A DNA stretch of 30,739 nucleotides from JAHBNG01 sp039028975. GTDB taxonomy: Bacteria > Chloroflexota > Anaerolineae > Caldilineales > Caldilineaceae. The stretch lies in assembly GCA_039028975.1 (NCBI GenBank), contig JBCCHB010000184.1, positions 1-30,739 on the forward strand. Direction: 5' to 3'. Of the stretch, positions 8,107-16,608 are shown piece after piece. How positions within the stretch are numbered: position 1 is the first letter of the stretch; every line of letters starts with the position of its first letter. The position numbers and the translations under genes were made by a program. The notes under the pieces are model-generated. The model did not search any database. It was given only the letters and a program-made list of their open reading frames with translations, and was not told the origin of the DNA.

Positions 8107-9312
8107 TTGCAGACCAATGAAGAATCGATTGCAACCGTCTCGTGGCGTCGTCGAGCAAGCGTCTGGCTAGGGATTGGCATCAACCCAGCCAGTATCTCTG
8201 TCGGGGGTGGATTGGCGGCAAGGCTAGCCCTCTCTGAGCTAATTTGGATCTTACCATTGGGTGCCTTGCTCTTAACTGTGCTCTGTGCTGGTCAAGGATA
8301 TATCGGCTACCGGAGGAGAGAACGGCTTTCTCAGATTGCATCCTCCACATTCGGGAGCAAGTGGGGCGCAGGTCTGTTAAACCTGCTGATGGCCATTGGC
8401 ATGGTGGGGTGGGGCGGCTTTCAAGGAGGTGTTTCGGGAGCCAGTGCAGCCCAACTCTTTCATTTGCCTGGTTGGGCAGGGGCGTTGCTCATGGTGGGAG
8501 TGCTCTTTGTCTTTAGCGAATTGGGGGTGAATCGCTGGGCGGCTTTGGCTTGGGTCACCACGGGTGCCGCCATTGCATTGACGATTTTTGCTCTGCTGGC
8601 TGTCGACTTGACCCCAACCGTTGATGTGACATCCCCTATGGTGAACTCAGGTTCTGGTCCGCCCATGCTATCCCTCTTTTTACCGTGGATCTGGGTTATG
8701 GGGACCACTGTCTCCTATGCCACCCTCTTTTCGCTGAGGAATCCAGATTTCACGTGGGACATGGCCTCGGCCTCGGATCTCTTCAAGGCCAATCTATTTC
8801 TCTTTTTCCCCTTGTTGTTTGGCATGAGTGCGGGTGTCCTTCTGTACCGTGCCACAGGCAATTGGAACATTGCCGATGTTCTCACCCAGGCGCAATCTGC
8901 ATCGTTAGGTCACATATTTCTCATGGTATCAGTCATCTCACCCCTTATCTCTGGTTGGTATTCAGGTGCTCTAGCCTTGAGCAGCCTGACTTCCTTAACG
9001 CCACGTCAGGGTACGATTCTGATCTCTTCTTTCAGCTTTATTCTGGCCGCCACGCGCTTTGATCAGCTCTTTCTGCCTTTTTTAGGTGTGCTTGGCGCAT
9101 CATTAACGCCAGCACTCATTACCATCTTGGTCGTCCATCTGCTGCCATCCCGCCCCCAAGCTGCCGAGGCATTGACAGCTTGGCTGGTCGGTGCAACTGT
9201 CGCTATCCTCTTTCAGTTGCAGGGTCAATCGATACATGTTTTTGCTGGCGCTATGGCTAGCATCATCACGCTGCTTATTCTGCAGGTCGTCTCCTATTTC
9301 CGGCTGACCTAA
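8107..9312 (+). CDS. NCS1/CodB-like permease (purine-cytosine permease type)
   Basis: A 401-residue integral membrane protein with about 10-12 predicted helices. The N-terminal stretch SVWLGIGINPASISVGGGLA, then a Gly-rich helix with AIGMVGWGGFQGGVSGASAAQLF, resembles NCS1 transporters such as cytosine permease CodB (about 420 residues). These take up nucleobases or related compounds with Na+ or H+. Substrate-site residues were not assigned, so the substrate is open. The only suitable start is TTG at 8107 with a weak ribosome site; a perfect hairpin lies in the presumed leader. The gene stands alone: the next gene, the TetR regulator, has its own promoter 49 bp after the stop. No nucleobase-metabolism gene is adjacent. 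Confidence 0.7.
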   Translation: MQTNEESIATVSWRRRASVWLGIGINPASISVGGGLAARLALSELIWILPLGALLLTVLCAGQGYIGYRRRERLSQIASSTFGSKWGAGLLNLLMAIGMVGWGGFQGGVSGASAAQLFHLPGWAGALLMVGVLFVFSELGVNRWAALAWVTTGAAIALTIFALLAVDLTPTVDVTSPMVNSGSGPPMLSLFLPWIWVMGTTVSYATLFSLRNPDFTWDMASASDLFKANLFLFFPLLFGMSAGVLLYRATGNWNIADVLTQAQSASLGHIFLMVSVISPLISGWYSGALALSSLTSLTPRQGTILISSFSFILAATRFDQLFLPFLGVLGASLTPALITILVVHLLPSRPQAAEALTAWLVGATVAILFQLQGQSIHVFAGAMASIITLLILQVVSYFRLT

Positions 9313-9360
9313 CTCTTCTTGCCCCCAATTCTGGAACACACCCTTCCAAAATTTAGGGTA

Positions 9361-9389
9361 TTGACAAACGCCTATTTTGGGTATACAAT
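9361..9389 (+). promoter_or_regulatory. Sigma-70 promoter of the TetR gene
   Basis: TTGACA at 9361-9366 and TACAAT at 9384-9389 are separated by exactly 17 bp, a near-consensus promoter. The start point would fall at about 9396, inside the palindrome at 9394-9409. Confidence 0.75.
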
Positions 9390-9393
9390 TTAA

Positions 9394-9409
9394 TTGATTG
9401 ATCAATCAA
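9394..9409. promoter_or_regulatory. TetR-family operator 1 (perfect palindrome)
   Basis: TTGATTGATCAATCAA is a perfect 16-bp palindrome starting 4 bp after the -10 box and covering the presumed transcription start. Its half-site TTGATTG reappears in the operator ahead of the monooxygenase gene. Position and shape fit autorepression by the TetR protein encoded downstream. Confidence 0.75.
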
Positions 9410-9419
9410 CCAATTTGCA

Positions 9420-9507
9420 ATTAGCTCCGTTTCAAAACGGGTCTTGGGTCTCTTTGATAGCGATTTAGAAAAGATCCGTTTTGAAATCGACCGCAGTGTC
9501 GTTCAAC
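9420..9507 (+). repeat. Dispersed hairpin element, copy B
   Basis: It starts TTAGCTCCGTTTCAAAACGG and ends CCGTTTTGAAATCGACCGC plus a TTCAACC tail. The arms TTTCAAAACGG and CCGTTTTGAAA pair perfectly. It fills the TetR leader between operator 1 and the ATG, so the regulator's mRNA should begin with this hairpin. Confidence 0.75.
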
Positions 9508-9508
9508 C

Positions 9509-10168
9509 ATGACAACATCTCGTAAGCAGGCGTCCATCGAGCGGCGCAATCAAATTATCGACGCCGCATTAGAAGTCTTTTCGACCCAAGGCTATGGGCA
9601 GGCGACCAACAAAGAGATTGCCAAAGCCGCGGGCATTAGTTCGGCAGGGTTAATCTATCACTACTTTGATGATCAGGAAGCCCTATTTAAAGCAGTTCTC
9701 AGCGAACGAATGCCAGCAGTCCGCTTTAGCATTGAAGAGTCTAGCCAGATACTGACCATGCCACCAGAAGTTGTACTTCGGTTGGTTGCATCCAAGATAC
9801 TGGAGACCTTATCGGATCCAACCATGATCGCACTCTTGAGGTTGATCATTGGAGAAGCTTCCCGTCAATCCCACGTATTCCATCTTGTTTGGGAGGGAGC
9901 AAGCCAACACCTATTGGGCTTTCTCTACACCTATTTTGAGCAGTTGATGGCTGATGGGAAGATGCGCAAAGTGGATCCTGGTTCGGCTGTTCGGAGTTTT
10001 CTGGGACCCTTTTTTGCTTATATCATGACGACCTTGGTTGCTCAGGTCCCTGATCCCAAAACGCCAGATCCAGAGACACTGGCCGAGACTACCGTAAGCA
10101 TCTTTTGGCGAGGTGTGGCTGTGGAAACAACCTCTGTCGATACAACTGATGAAGAAGATAGTCCGTAA
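9509..10168 (+). CDS. TetR/AcrR family transcriptional regulator
   Basis: A 219-residue repressor. The N-terminal DNA-binding domain covers about residues 12-58: RRNQIIDAALEVFSTQGYG, then the helix-turn-helix ATNKEIAKAAGISSAGLIYH and YFDDQEALFKAVL. The all-helical C-terminal part (about 70-205) would bind an effector that cannot be predicted. The gene has a near-consensus promoter with a palindromic operator over the start point. A matching operator lies between this gene and the monooxygenase 53 bp downstream, so it probably represses both itself and the monooxygenase/FtsX pair. The ATG at 9509 has no visible Shine-Dalgarno sequence and directly follows hairpin element B, which is odd. Confidence 0.92.
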   Translation: MTTSRKQASIERRNQIIDAALEVFSTQGYGQATNKEIAKAAGISSAGLIYHYFDDQEALFKAVLSERMPAVRFSIEESSQILTMPPEVVLRLVASKILETLSDPTMIALLRLIIGEASRQSHVFHLVWEGASQHLLGFLYTYFEQLMADGKMRKVDPGSAVRSFLGPFFAYIMTTLVAQVPDPKTPDPETLAETTVSIFWRGVAVETTSVDTTDEEDSP

Positions 10169-10183
10169 ATTTTTTTGACTAGA

Positions 10184-10209
10184 AAATTGATTGTCTAATC
10201 AATCAATTT
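10184..10209. promoter_or_regulatory. TetR-family operator 2
   Basis: Perfect 10-bp arms AAATTGATTG and CAATCAATTT flank the spacer TCTAAT. The TTGATTG/CAATCAA half-sites are those of operator 1, with wider spacing. The site ends 12 bp before the monooxygenase ATG and almost touches its ribosome site AAGGA (10211-10215). No good promoter hexamer pair was found beside it. Confidence 0.7.
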
Positions 10210-10221
10210 AAAGGAATAGAT

Positions 10222-11541
10222 ATGACTACGAAACAGGACAACATCACTGCCCGCCGCAATACGGAAATAAACACAGAAACAAACACAGAAATAGACGCTA
10301 AGAAGAATAGAGCCATAACAGCCCGCCATGAAAGCAAAGTTTGCATTGTAGGTGGAGGCCCCGCTGGCATGGTGCTCGCTTATATGTTAGCCCGCAATGG
10401 CATCTCCGTTACGCTTCTAGAAGCCCAAAAAGACTTTGATCGTCAGTTTCGTGGCGATACGATCCATGCAGCCATTATGGAGAACCTCGATCAGTTGGGG
10501 CTGGCAGAGCGTCTGCTCCAGAAAAAGCACTACAAAGTCGCCAACATCACATTGGGTGATAGCCAAAACTCAGACAATGTCCAATTGGCAACCTTCAGCA
10601 GGCTAAGGACAAAATTCCCCTATGTAACCATGATGGATCAGTCTCGATTTCTTGATTTCATGGCCCATGAGGCTGCTCAATACCCAGAATTTAACTTGCT
10701 AATGAGGGCGAGTGCCCAGTCGCTGATAACGGAAGGGGACGAGGTCTGTGGCGTTCAATATCGACAGGGGCGTGAATGGGGGGAAGTGCGCGCAACCCTC
10801 ACTATTGCGGCTGACGGGCGCTCCTCCAAAGTGCGAAAGTTAGCTGGCCTGATACCAAAACCGACAACTGAGCCAATGGATGTTCTTTGGTTTAGGCTCC
10901 CCAAAGACGAGCACGAAGAGGTAGAAGAGGGGCTGGGCATCCAAGCAGGGGGACGGCTTCCTTTTATTCGGCTGGAACGAAATGATCATTGGCAATGCGG
11001 CTTAATTGTGCCTGACGGTGGCTATCAGATGTTGCGTAAAGAAGGAATAGCGTATCTACATGAGCTGATTATTGGAGCGGCCCCCCAATTTAAAACGCGG
11101 ATTGTGGAGACACTCCACGATTGGAAAAATATTGCCTGGCTCAATGTCACTGGCAGTCGGCTTGACCAATGGTGGCAACCCGGACTGCTTCTCATTGGGG
11201 ACGCGGCTCATGTGATGACGCCTATTGGCGGTGTCGGCATTAATTATGCCATTCAAGATGCTGTGGTTGCGGCCAACGTATTGAGCGGACCATTACAAAA
11301 TGGTGCGCTCACCACTGATCATCTTGCTGAAGTCCAGCGCCAGCGTGAATGGCCAACCCGATTTATCCAAAACTTTCAGGCCGCTGCTCAACGGCGCATA
11401 CTCAAGCCAGGCGTGTCTATCGATGAGCCATTTGTCATTCCACGCTTCGTCCGTCTCGCGCGACATATTCCAGGCATACGCGGTCTGCTGCCTCGATTGA
11501 TTAGCTTTGGCGTACGGCGGGTTCAAGTAGAAGCCATATGA
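10222..11541 (+). CDS. FAD-dependent monooxygenase (PF01494 type)
   Basis: A 439-residue flavoprotein of the aromatic-hydroxylase/PHBH class, which uses FAD and NAD(P)H to hydroxylate a substrate. The Rossmann motif VGGGPAG is at about 43-49 (Gly44, Gly46, Gly49), followed by GISVTLLEAQKDFDRQFRGD. The second FAD motif is GDAAHVMTPIGGVGIN with Asp327. Substrate is unknown; TetX-like antibiotic-modifying and ubiquinone-type enzymes share the fold. The first ~36 residues are a Thr/Asn/Glu-rich tail with a repeated NTEI-type unit not expected in the family, so translation could also start later. Ribosome site AAGGA precedes the ATG. The stop overlaps the next ATG (ATGA), so the FtsX protein is translationally coupled. 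Operator 2 indicates TetR control. Confidence 0.88.
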   Translation: MTTKQDNITARRNTEINTETNTEIDAKKNRAITARHESKVCIVGGGPAGMVLAYMLARNGISVTLLEAQKDFDRQFRGDTIHAAIMENLDQLGLAERLLQKKHYKVANITLGDSQNSDNVQLATFSRLRTKFPYVTMMDQSRFLDFMAHEAAQYPEFNLLMRASAQSLITEGDEVCGVQYRQGREWGEVRATLTIAADGRSSKVRKLAGLIPKPTTEPMDVLWFRLPKDEHEEVEEGLGIQAGGRLPFIRLERNDHWQCGLIVPDGGYQMLRKEGIAYLHELIIGAAPQFKTRIVETLHDWKNIAWLNVTGSRLDQWWQPGLLLIGDAAHVMTPIGGVGINYAIQDAVVAANVLSGPLQNGALTTDHLAEVQRQREWPTRFIQNFQAAAQRRILKPGVSIDEPFVIPRFVRLARHIPGIRGLLPRLISFGVRRVQVEAI

Positions 11542-13940
11542 CCCTCATCCTGTGGCGCTATATTTGGCGGGGGCTCTGGTTCAATAAGACACGGACCGTG
11601 CTGGTCGTTCTGGCGATTGCCATAGGCCTGCTTGCTTTCGGTGCCATTGCCGGTGCCGCCAACACGCTGAACCGAGAATTACCCATCAACTATAGCGCCG
11701 TCAACCCGGCCAACATCACCCTCCATACGTCATTCGTTGATGACAAACAGGTGGATGCGCTCCAACGGATGCCCCAAGTCGCTGATGCAGAAGGGCGTCA
11801 TCGTTCGATTATTCGCTATCAAAAGGTATCTGGCGAGTGGGCGGACTTGCAGCTCTTTTCTCTAGATGACTACGCAGCGAGCCAGATCAACAAAGTCTAT
11901 CCGCAATCAGGGACATGGCCTCCGATTGAGCGTCAGTTTCTCATTGAGCGAAATTCCCTGCCTCTTCTTGACTCAGCATCCAAGGAGTGGCTGACGGTAG
12001 AAGGCCCGCACGAAACCATACGAACGGCACCCATCGTTGGCCTGCTTCACGACATGAATCAGCCACCGGCCCAGATTACGGGCGTCCCCTATGCTTATGT
12101 TACCCGGGATACCCTAGAGTGGTTGGGCCTTTCAGAAAACTATAACGAAGTCCACCTGGTAATCAGCGGTGATGCCACGGATCGAGCGTATGTGGAAGGA
12201 ATTGCCCAAGACGCTACGGATAAAGTGGAGCGAGCTGGCGGAACAGTCTTTTGGACAGAGCTGATTGATCCAAGCCAACATTTCTCCCAGGAATTTCTGC
12301 CTACGATTCTGATCATCCTTGGCATTTTGGGCGTATTGGCGTTGATCCTAAGCGGCTTTCTGGTGATTAACGTGATTACCGCCATCCTCACTCAACAGCA
12401 GCGCCAGATTGGCGTGATGAAAGCCATGGGAGCGAGAACCGACCAGATTGTACGGCTTTACCTGATCATGGTTGCGTTTTTGGGCAGTATTGCATTGGTC
12501 ATGGCGGTTCCACTAGGTGCATTGGGCGCTCAGGTCTTCTCTCGTTTTGTGGCCGGGCAGCTCAATTTTGATATCAACAGCTTTGAGATCAGCCCTATTA
12601 TCCTTGCTTTGGAGCTGGTTGTGGGGCTACTTGCCCCGGTGCTGGCCGCGCTCATTCCAGTTTTGGGGAGTGCGCGCATCACCGTGCGAGAAGCGATTCA
12701 GGATACGGGATTGGAACAGAACAGCGGTGCCAGCCAATCATTGACAGCACGGCTACAGTCTATTCAAGAAAGGTTACGCGTCTCTCGCCCATTGGGTATT
12801 TCGCTTCGCAATACATTCCGACGGCAGGGACGTTTGGCTCGCACATTGGTACCGCTCATGTTGGGTGGGGCCATCTTCATGAGCGTGCTCAGCTTACGCG
12901 CATCACTCTTCAATACCTTGGAAGAGACGCTCACGAGTCAAGGCTTTGATGTGCAGATCCAGCTTGATCAGCCCTACAACATCGCCCGTATTGCCCAAAT
13001 CGTTACACCAGTGGAAGGGATTGCAGCCTTAGAAAGTTGGGATCTACGGCAAGGAATCCATATCTACCCAGATGGCACAGAGGGTGATGATTTGCGCCTC
13101 TACGCATTGCCGATTGATACTCAGATCTTCGAGCCAAACCTAGTTCAAGGTCGTTGGCTGGAACCAACGGACCATAGAGGCGTGATTGTGCCGAGTGGGT
13201 TACTTGCTAGCGAACCAACAGTCTCATTGGGCGCAAAGATGACCATAAAGATTGGTGATGAGGAGAATCGATGGGAAGTGATTGGCGTCAACCAGGCATT
13301 TCAGCCGCCCATTGCACCGTCTGTTCTCTACGTCAACCAGCAGGATTTCTGGCAGGTAGCTGGCTATCATAAACAGGTAGATACGGTACGCATTATTACG
13401 GAAGAGCATGATAGCGATACCTTGTCCACTGTGGCTCAATCCGTAGAGAAGCGGCTCAATCAAGCGGGAATGGAAGTTCGGTCTACCCGAACTGCGGCAG
13501 AAGATCGCACCATCTTTACCGAGCGCTTTAACATCATAACCGTTATCTTAATGATGATGGCTTTTCTGTTGGCCACCGTGGGCAGCCTGGGCCTTATGGC
13601 GACCATGAGTATCAACGTCCTTGAGCGACGTCGGGAGATTGGGGTGATGCGGGCCATCGGCGCATCAGACCGATCCGTATTGCAAATCTATATTGTGGAG
13701 GGAGCTCTGATTGGCCTGCTCTCCTGGGGCGGTGCTTTACTCCTCTCCCAGCCCATGAGCCGCTTGATGAGTTGGCGTATTGGGATGACCTTTGCTAAAC
13801 TACCGCTTAGTTACCTCTTTGACCTGTCGGCTCCCCTGCTATGGCTTGTCATTGTTGTCGCGGTCTCTTCGTTAGCTAGCTTGATTCCAGCGCGGAACGC
13901 GGCCAGCTTAAGCGTGCGAGAGACGTTAGCATATGAATAA
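11538..13940 (+). CDS. ABC transporter permease, double FtsX/MacB type
   Basis: An 800-residue membrane protein built from two similar halves. Each half has one helix, a large extracytoplasmic domain and three more helices: helices near 17-40, 252-280, 303-330 and 352-377, then 432-455, 664-690, 715-740 and 760-785. The last FtsX module shows ERRREIGVMRAIGAS, a family hallmark, mirrored in the first half by QQRQIGVMKAMGA. Such permeases work with a LolD/MacB-type ATPase in lipoprotein transport, peptide export or mechanotransmission. No ATPase gene is adjacent, so it must borrow one from elsewhere. It overlaps the monooxygenase stop by 4 bp. cimA starts 18 bp after its stop, so readthrough into cimA is possible. 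Confidence 0.9.
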   Translation: MTLILWRYIWRGLWFNKTRTVLVVLAIAIGLLAFGAIAGAANTLNRELPINYSAVNPANITLHTSFVDDKQVDALQRMPQVADAEGRHRSIIRYQKVSGEWADLQLFSLDDYAASQINKVYPQSGTWPPIERQFLIERNSLPLLDSASKEWLTVEGPHETIRTAPIVGLLHDMNQPPAQITGVPYAYVTRDTLEWLGLSENYNEVHLVISGDATDRAYVEGIAQDATDKVERAGGTVFWTELIDPSQHFSQEFLPTILIILGILGVLALILSGFLVINVITAILTQQQRQIGVMKAMGARTDQIVRLYLIMVAFLGSIALVMAVPLGALGAQVFSRFVAGQLNFDINSFEISPIILALELVVGLLAPVLAALIPVLGSARITVREAIQDTGLEQNSGASQSLTARLQSIQERLRVSRPLGISLRNTFRRQGRLARTLVPLMLGGAIFMSVLSLRASLFNTLEETLTSQGFDVQIQLDQPYNIARIAQIVTPVEGIAALESWDLRQGIHIYPDGTEGDDLRLYALPIDTQIFEPNLVQGRWLEPTDHRGVIVPSGLLASEPTVSLGAKMTIKIGDEENRWEVIGVNQAFQPPIAPSVLYVNQQDFWQVAGYHKQVDTVRIITEEHDSDTLSTVAQSVEKRLNQAGMEVRSTRTAAEDRTIFTERFNIITVILMMMAFLLATVGSLGLMATMSINVLERRREIGVMRAIGASDRSVLQIYIVEGALIGLLSWGGALLLSQPMSRLMSWRIGMTFAKLPLSYLFDLSAPLLWLVIVVAVSSLASLIPARNAASLSVRETLAYE

Positions 13941-13958
13941 ATAGGAATTTCCGACACA

Positions 13959-15593
13959 ATGAAGATACAGATTTATGATACAACGTTGCGCGATGGGACC
14001 CAGGGTGAGGGGGTCTCCCTCTCGTGTGATGACAAATTACGCATTGCCCAACGTCTGGATGCCTTTGGTGTTGATTATATCGAAGGCGGATGGCCTGGCT
14101 CCAACCCCAAAGACATGGAGTTTTTTGCGCGTGCCGCCACTGAGCTGACCCTCAACCATGCCCGTGTTGCGGCCTTTGGTTCTACGTGCCGTGCCGAGAT
14201 AGAACCGGCTGACGATCCACAGATTCAGCTTTTGGTTCAAGCCAATACGCCGGTTGTTACCATCTTTGGAAAATCCTGGGATCTGCATGTGACCGAAGTT
14301 CTGCGCACCAATCTGGAAGAGAACCTTCGCATGATTCGAGAGTCGGTACGCTTTTTGAAAGAGCAGGGCAAAGAGGTTGTCTACGACGCAGAGCACTTCT
14401 TTGATGGTTACAAAGCCAATCCTGAATATGCGCTGGCTACCCTCCAAGCGGCAGTAATCGGTGGAGCGGATAGCGTGGTGCTCTGCGATACAAATGGAGG
14501 GTGCTTGCCCTGGGAAGTGGCCAATGCTGTCATGGACGTCCGGCGAGAGGTACTTGGAACAGCTCCCTTAAATGGTGATGGTAATGTGGACGTTGTTCCT
14601 CCTGCAGCCAATGTTACGCTCGGTATTCATGCCCACAATGATAGCGAAACTGGAGTCGCCAACACGCTAGATGCTGTCCGTCACGGTGCCGTTCACGTCC
14701 AAGGGACGATTAATGGGTATGGTGAGCGTTGCGGCAATGCCGATCTCATCAGCGTGATCCCAGATCTTCAGCTAAAGATGGGCTATGAGATTGTCGATCC
14801 TGACAAGCTCTCCCAGTTGGCCGAGTTAAGCCACTATGTGAGTGAGCTGGCTAATCTTAGCCCCGATTCCCACCAACCGTTTGTCGGCTCCAGTGCCTTT
14901 GCCCACAAAGGTGGAACCCACGTCAACGCTGTGGTAAAACACGCCATGAGCTATCAACACGTTGACCCGACACTCGTTGGCAACGAAACTCGGGTGCTGA
15001 TCTCTGAGTTAAGCGGCAAAGACAACATTGCCGTCAAGCGGGAGGAGTTTGGCTTGGCCGGTTTGAGTCGCGAAGAAGAGCGGGCTGTGTTGCTGAAGAT
15101 TAAAGAGTTGGAGAATCAGGGCTTTGCGTTTGAAAGCGCCGAAGCTAGCGTGGCTCTTTTGTTGCGTCGTACTCAGCCCAATTACAACTGCCCGTTTGAG
15201 ATGATCGACTTTACCACCAGCGTCGAACATCGGCAGGGCAGGGGCATCTTCTCTGAAGCCACCATCAAAGTACGAATTGACGATGAAATCTACCATGAAG
15301 TGGCAGAAGGAAACGGCCCAGTCAATGCGATGAATCGGGCATTGCGTAAAACGATTCGTCATACATACCCCCAGGTTGACCGAGTGCATCTCACTGACTA
15401 TAAAGTGCGCATTCTCAATAGTGAAAAGGGGACCGGCGCCACCGTTCGGGTGCTTATCGACTTTACCGATGGGGAGCGTAAGTGGAGTACTGTTGGTGCC
15501 AGCGAGAACATTATGGAAGCCAGTTGGACGGCGTTAGCCGATTCAATAGAGTATTTTTTACTGACAGACAAGCGAAACCGAGAAAATTTTTAG
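13959..15593 (+). CDS. cimA: (R)-citramalate synthase
   Basis: A 544-residue enzyme that condenses pyruvate with acetyl-CoA to (R)-citramalate, the threonine-independent entry to isoleucine. The HMG-CoA-lyase-like catalytic barrel starts with the metal/substrate motif DTTLRDG at residues 7-13. The metal ligands HAHND are at 224-228, and GTINGYGERCGNADL follows. The C-terminal ~400-535 region, including AEGNGPVNAMNRALRKTI, is the LeuA-type dimerisation/regulatory domain that usually senses isoleucine. Length and the internal GTHVNAV motif favour CimA over LeuA or homocitrate synthase. The ATG at 13959 follows AGGAA at some distance. ilvD, a later step of the same pathway, lies about 1 kb downstream on the same strand. 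Confidence 0.92.
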   Translation: MKIQIYDTTLRDGTQGEGVSLSCDDKLRIAQRLDAFGVDYIEGGWPGSNPKDMEFFARAATELTLNHARVAAFGSTCRAEIEPADDPQIQLLVQANTPVVTIFGKSWDLHVTEVLRTNLEENLRMIRESVRFLKEQGKEVVYDAEHFFDGYKANPEYALATLQAAVIGGADSVVLCDTNGGCLPWEVANAVMDVRREVLGTAPLNGDGNVDVVPPAANVTLGIHAHNDSETGVANTLDAVRHGAVHVQGTINGYGERCGNADLISVIPDLQLKMGYEIVDPDKLSQLAELSHYVSELANLSPDSHQPFVGSSAFAHKGGTHVNAVVKHAMSYQHVDPTLVGNETRVLISELSGKDNIAVKREEFGLAGLSREEERAVLLKIKELENQGFAFESAEASVALLLRRTQPNYNCPFEMIDFTTSVEHRQGRGIFSEATIKVRIDDEIYHEVAEGNGPVNAMNRALRKTIRHTYPQVDRVHLTDYKVRILNSEKGTGATVRVLIDFTDGERKWSTVGASENIMEASWTALADSIEYFLLTDKRNRENF

Positions 15594-15743
15594 AAAAGGC
15601 TCATGATGGATTCCAATATAGGCCTTAAAAATTTACACAGATTTCTCATTTGAATCTTTAAAATTTCCTAATCCTTGTTTGCCAATTATACTTAGGCTCC
15701 GCATAAGTAACAGTATTTCTCCCGGGTTGGGGTGTTATACTGT

Positions 15744-15765
15744 GGTCGCTTTCAAAAGCGGAGTT
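15744..15765 (-). repeat. Possible internally deleted hairpin element (copy D)
   Basis: On the minus strand this reads AACTCCGCTTTTGAAAGCGA then CC. It joins the left-end CTCCG of the dispersed hairpin element to its right-end TTTTGAAA and CGACC, with the middle missing, and forms a compact CGCTTT/AAAGCG-type palindrome. It is short enough that chance resemblance cannot be excluded. Confidence 0.35.
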
Positions 15766-15818
15766 TTCCATCGCCTTTGCAGGACAGATAATCCCTTCTG
15801 GGAATTTCCCAGAGGAGA

Positions 15819-15860
15819 GGACATACCCATCTTCATAGGTACAAGCTTTTTCTGGCCATC
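15819..15860 (+). repeat. Small-hairpin repeat, copy 3 (one unit)
   Basis: GGACATACCCATCTTCATAG continues into GTACAAGCTTTTTCTGGCCATC. The 42 bases match the reverse complement of 18313-18354 at all but one position, so these two copies are recent or under constraint. They lie on either side of the Uma2/ilvD block in inverted orientation. Confidence 0.85.
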
Positions 15861-15916
15861 TATGTACTTTATTGAAATCACTCAAAAAGTAGGGAAATCT
15901 ATCAATTACTAGAGTG

Positions 15917-16528
15917 TTAATCATCGAATAAACGTGAGACGTAAAACTCAAAACCGGGTATAACATCTTCACCAGTTAGCAGATCACCAGAGTGGAGAAG
16001 TTGGGCGCTCCCATCTTGTCGATAGATCATAATCGTTTTTGTCTTTGGTTCAACAACCCAAACCAGAAGCGTGCCGTGGGACAACCATTCCTGAACTTTA
16101 TCCTGCACGTCACTGGCCCTGTCGTTCGGAGAAATAATTTCGAGAGCCAGATCAGGCTGTCCAGGAAAAAAACCAGCAGGAACGCCTTCAGCAGGAATCC
16201 TTTCCGCTTGCACAAAACCGGCATCGGGTGCTCGAACCAGATCCGGATTATGCTCTAAAATAAAACCTGTTTCAGCGGCAAATACTTTACCCAAATTGTG
16301 GTCTTCGGCAAAGATTCGCATTCGGGCACCAATGCTCATTGCATAATCACCATGGGGGGCACCGGCGGGCGGCATAATGTATAGTTTCCCTCGGACTAGT
16401 TCATATCGGTTTTCATCCCGACATGATATTTCTAATAGGTCTTCTACTGTAAATAGTCGTTCCGGACCTGTCGGAATTATGTCAGACTCATTAACAACCG
16501 TTGGATGTAAGATTGTTTTGGCGACCAT
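15917..16528 (-). CDS. Uma2 family (DUF820) putative restriction-endonuclease-fold protein
   Basis: A 203-residue protein of the Uma2/DUF820 family, which has a PD-(D/E)xK nuclease fold and is abundant in cyanobacteria and Chloroflexota; its cellular role is not settled. Visible conserved parts are YELVRGKLYIMPPAG (Glu43), RAPDAGFVQ (Asp102) and PDLALEIISPNDR (Asp126, Glu130). These are followed by SDVQDKVQEWLSHGTLLVWV with Lys144, then VVEPKTKTIMIY. The frame is open further upstream into ilvD, but the ATG at 16528 has AGGAG eight bases before it and matches the family start. The gene is divergent from ilvD across 80 bp and interrupts an otherwise same-strand cimA-ilvD pair. Flanking repeats suggest a mobile history. 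Confidence 0.85.
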   Translation of the reverse strand: MVAKTILHPTVVNESDIIPTGPERLFTVEDLLEISCRDENRYELVRGKLYIMPPAGAPHGDYAMSIGARMRIFAEDHNLGKVFAAETGFILEHNPDLVRAPDAGFVQAERIPAEGVPAGFFPGQPDLALEIISPNDRASDVQDKVQEWLSHGTLLVWVVEPKTKTIMIYRQDGSAQLLHSGDLLTGEDVIPGFEFYVSRLFDD

Positions 16529-16608
16529 AGGAGGAACTCCTGTAGATTTAGGTAGAAATAAACATTGATTATATACCGGGAATAGAATAAACGAAAAGAG
16601 TAATTGAT

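Larger units (their letters stand above)
15594..15916. other. Gene-free spacer with repeat fragments
   Basis: This 323-bp A+T-rich spacer sits between cimA and the Uma2 gene. It contains a weak ACAGTAT/ATACTGT inverted pair (15710-15716 and 15737-15743), a short derivative of the dispersed hairpin element (15744-15765), and a small-hairpin repeat copy (15819-15860). No clear terminator was seen for cimA. Confidence 0.55.
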
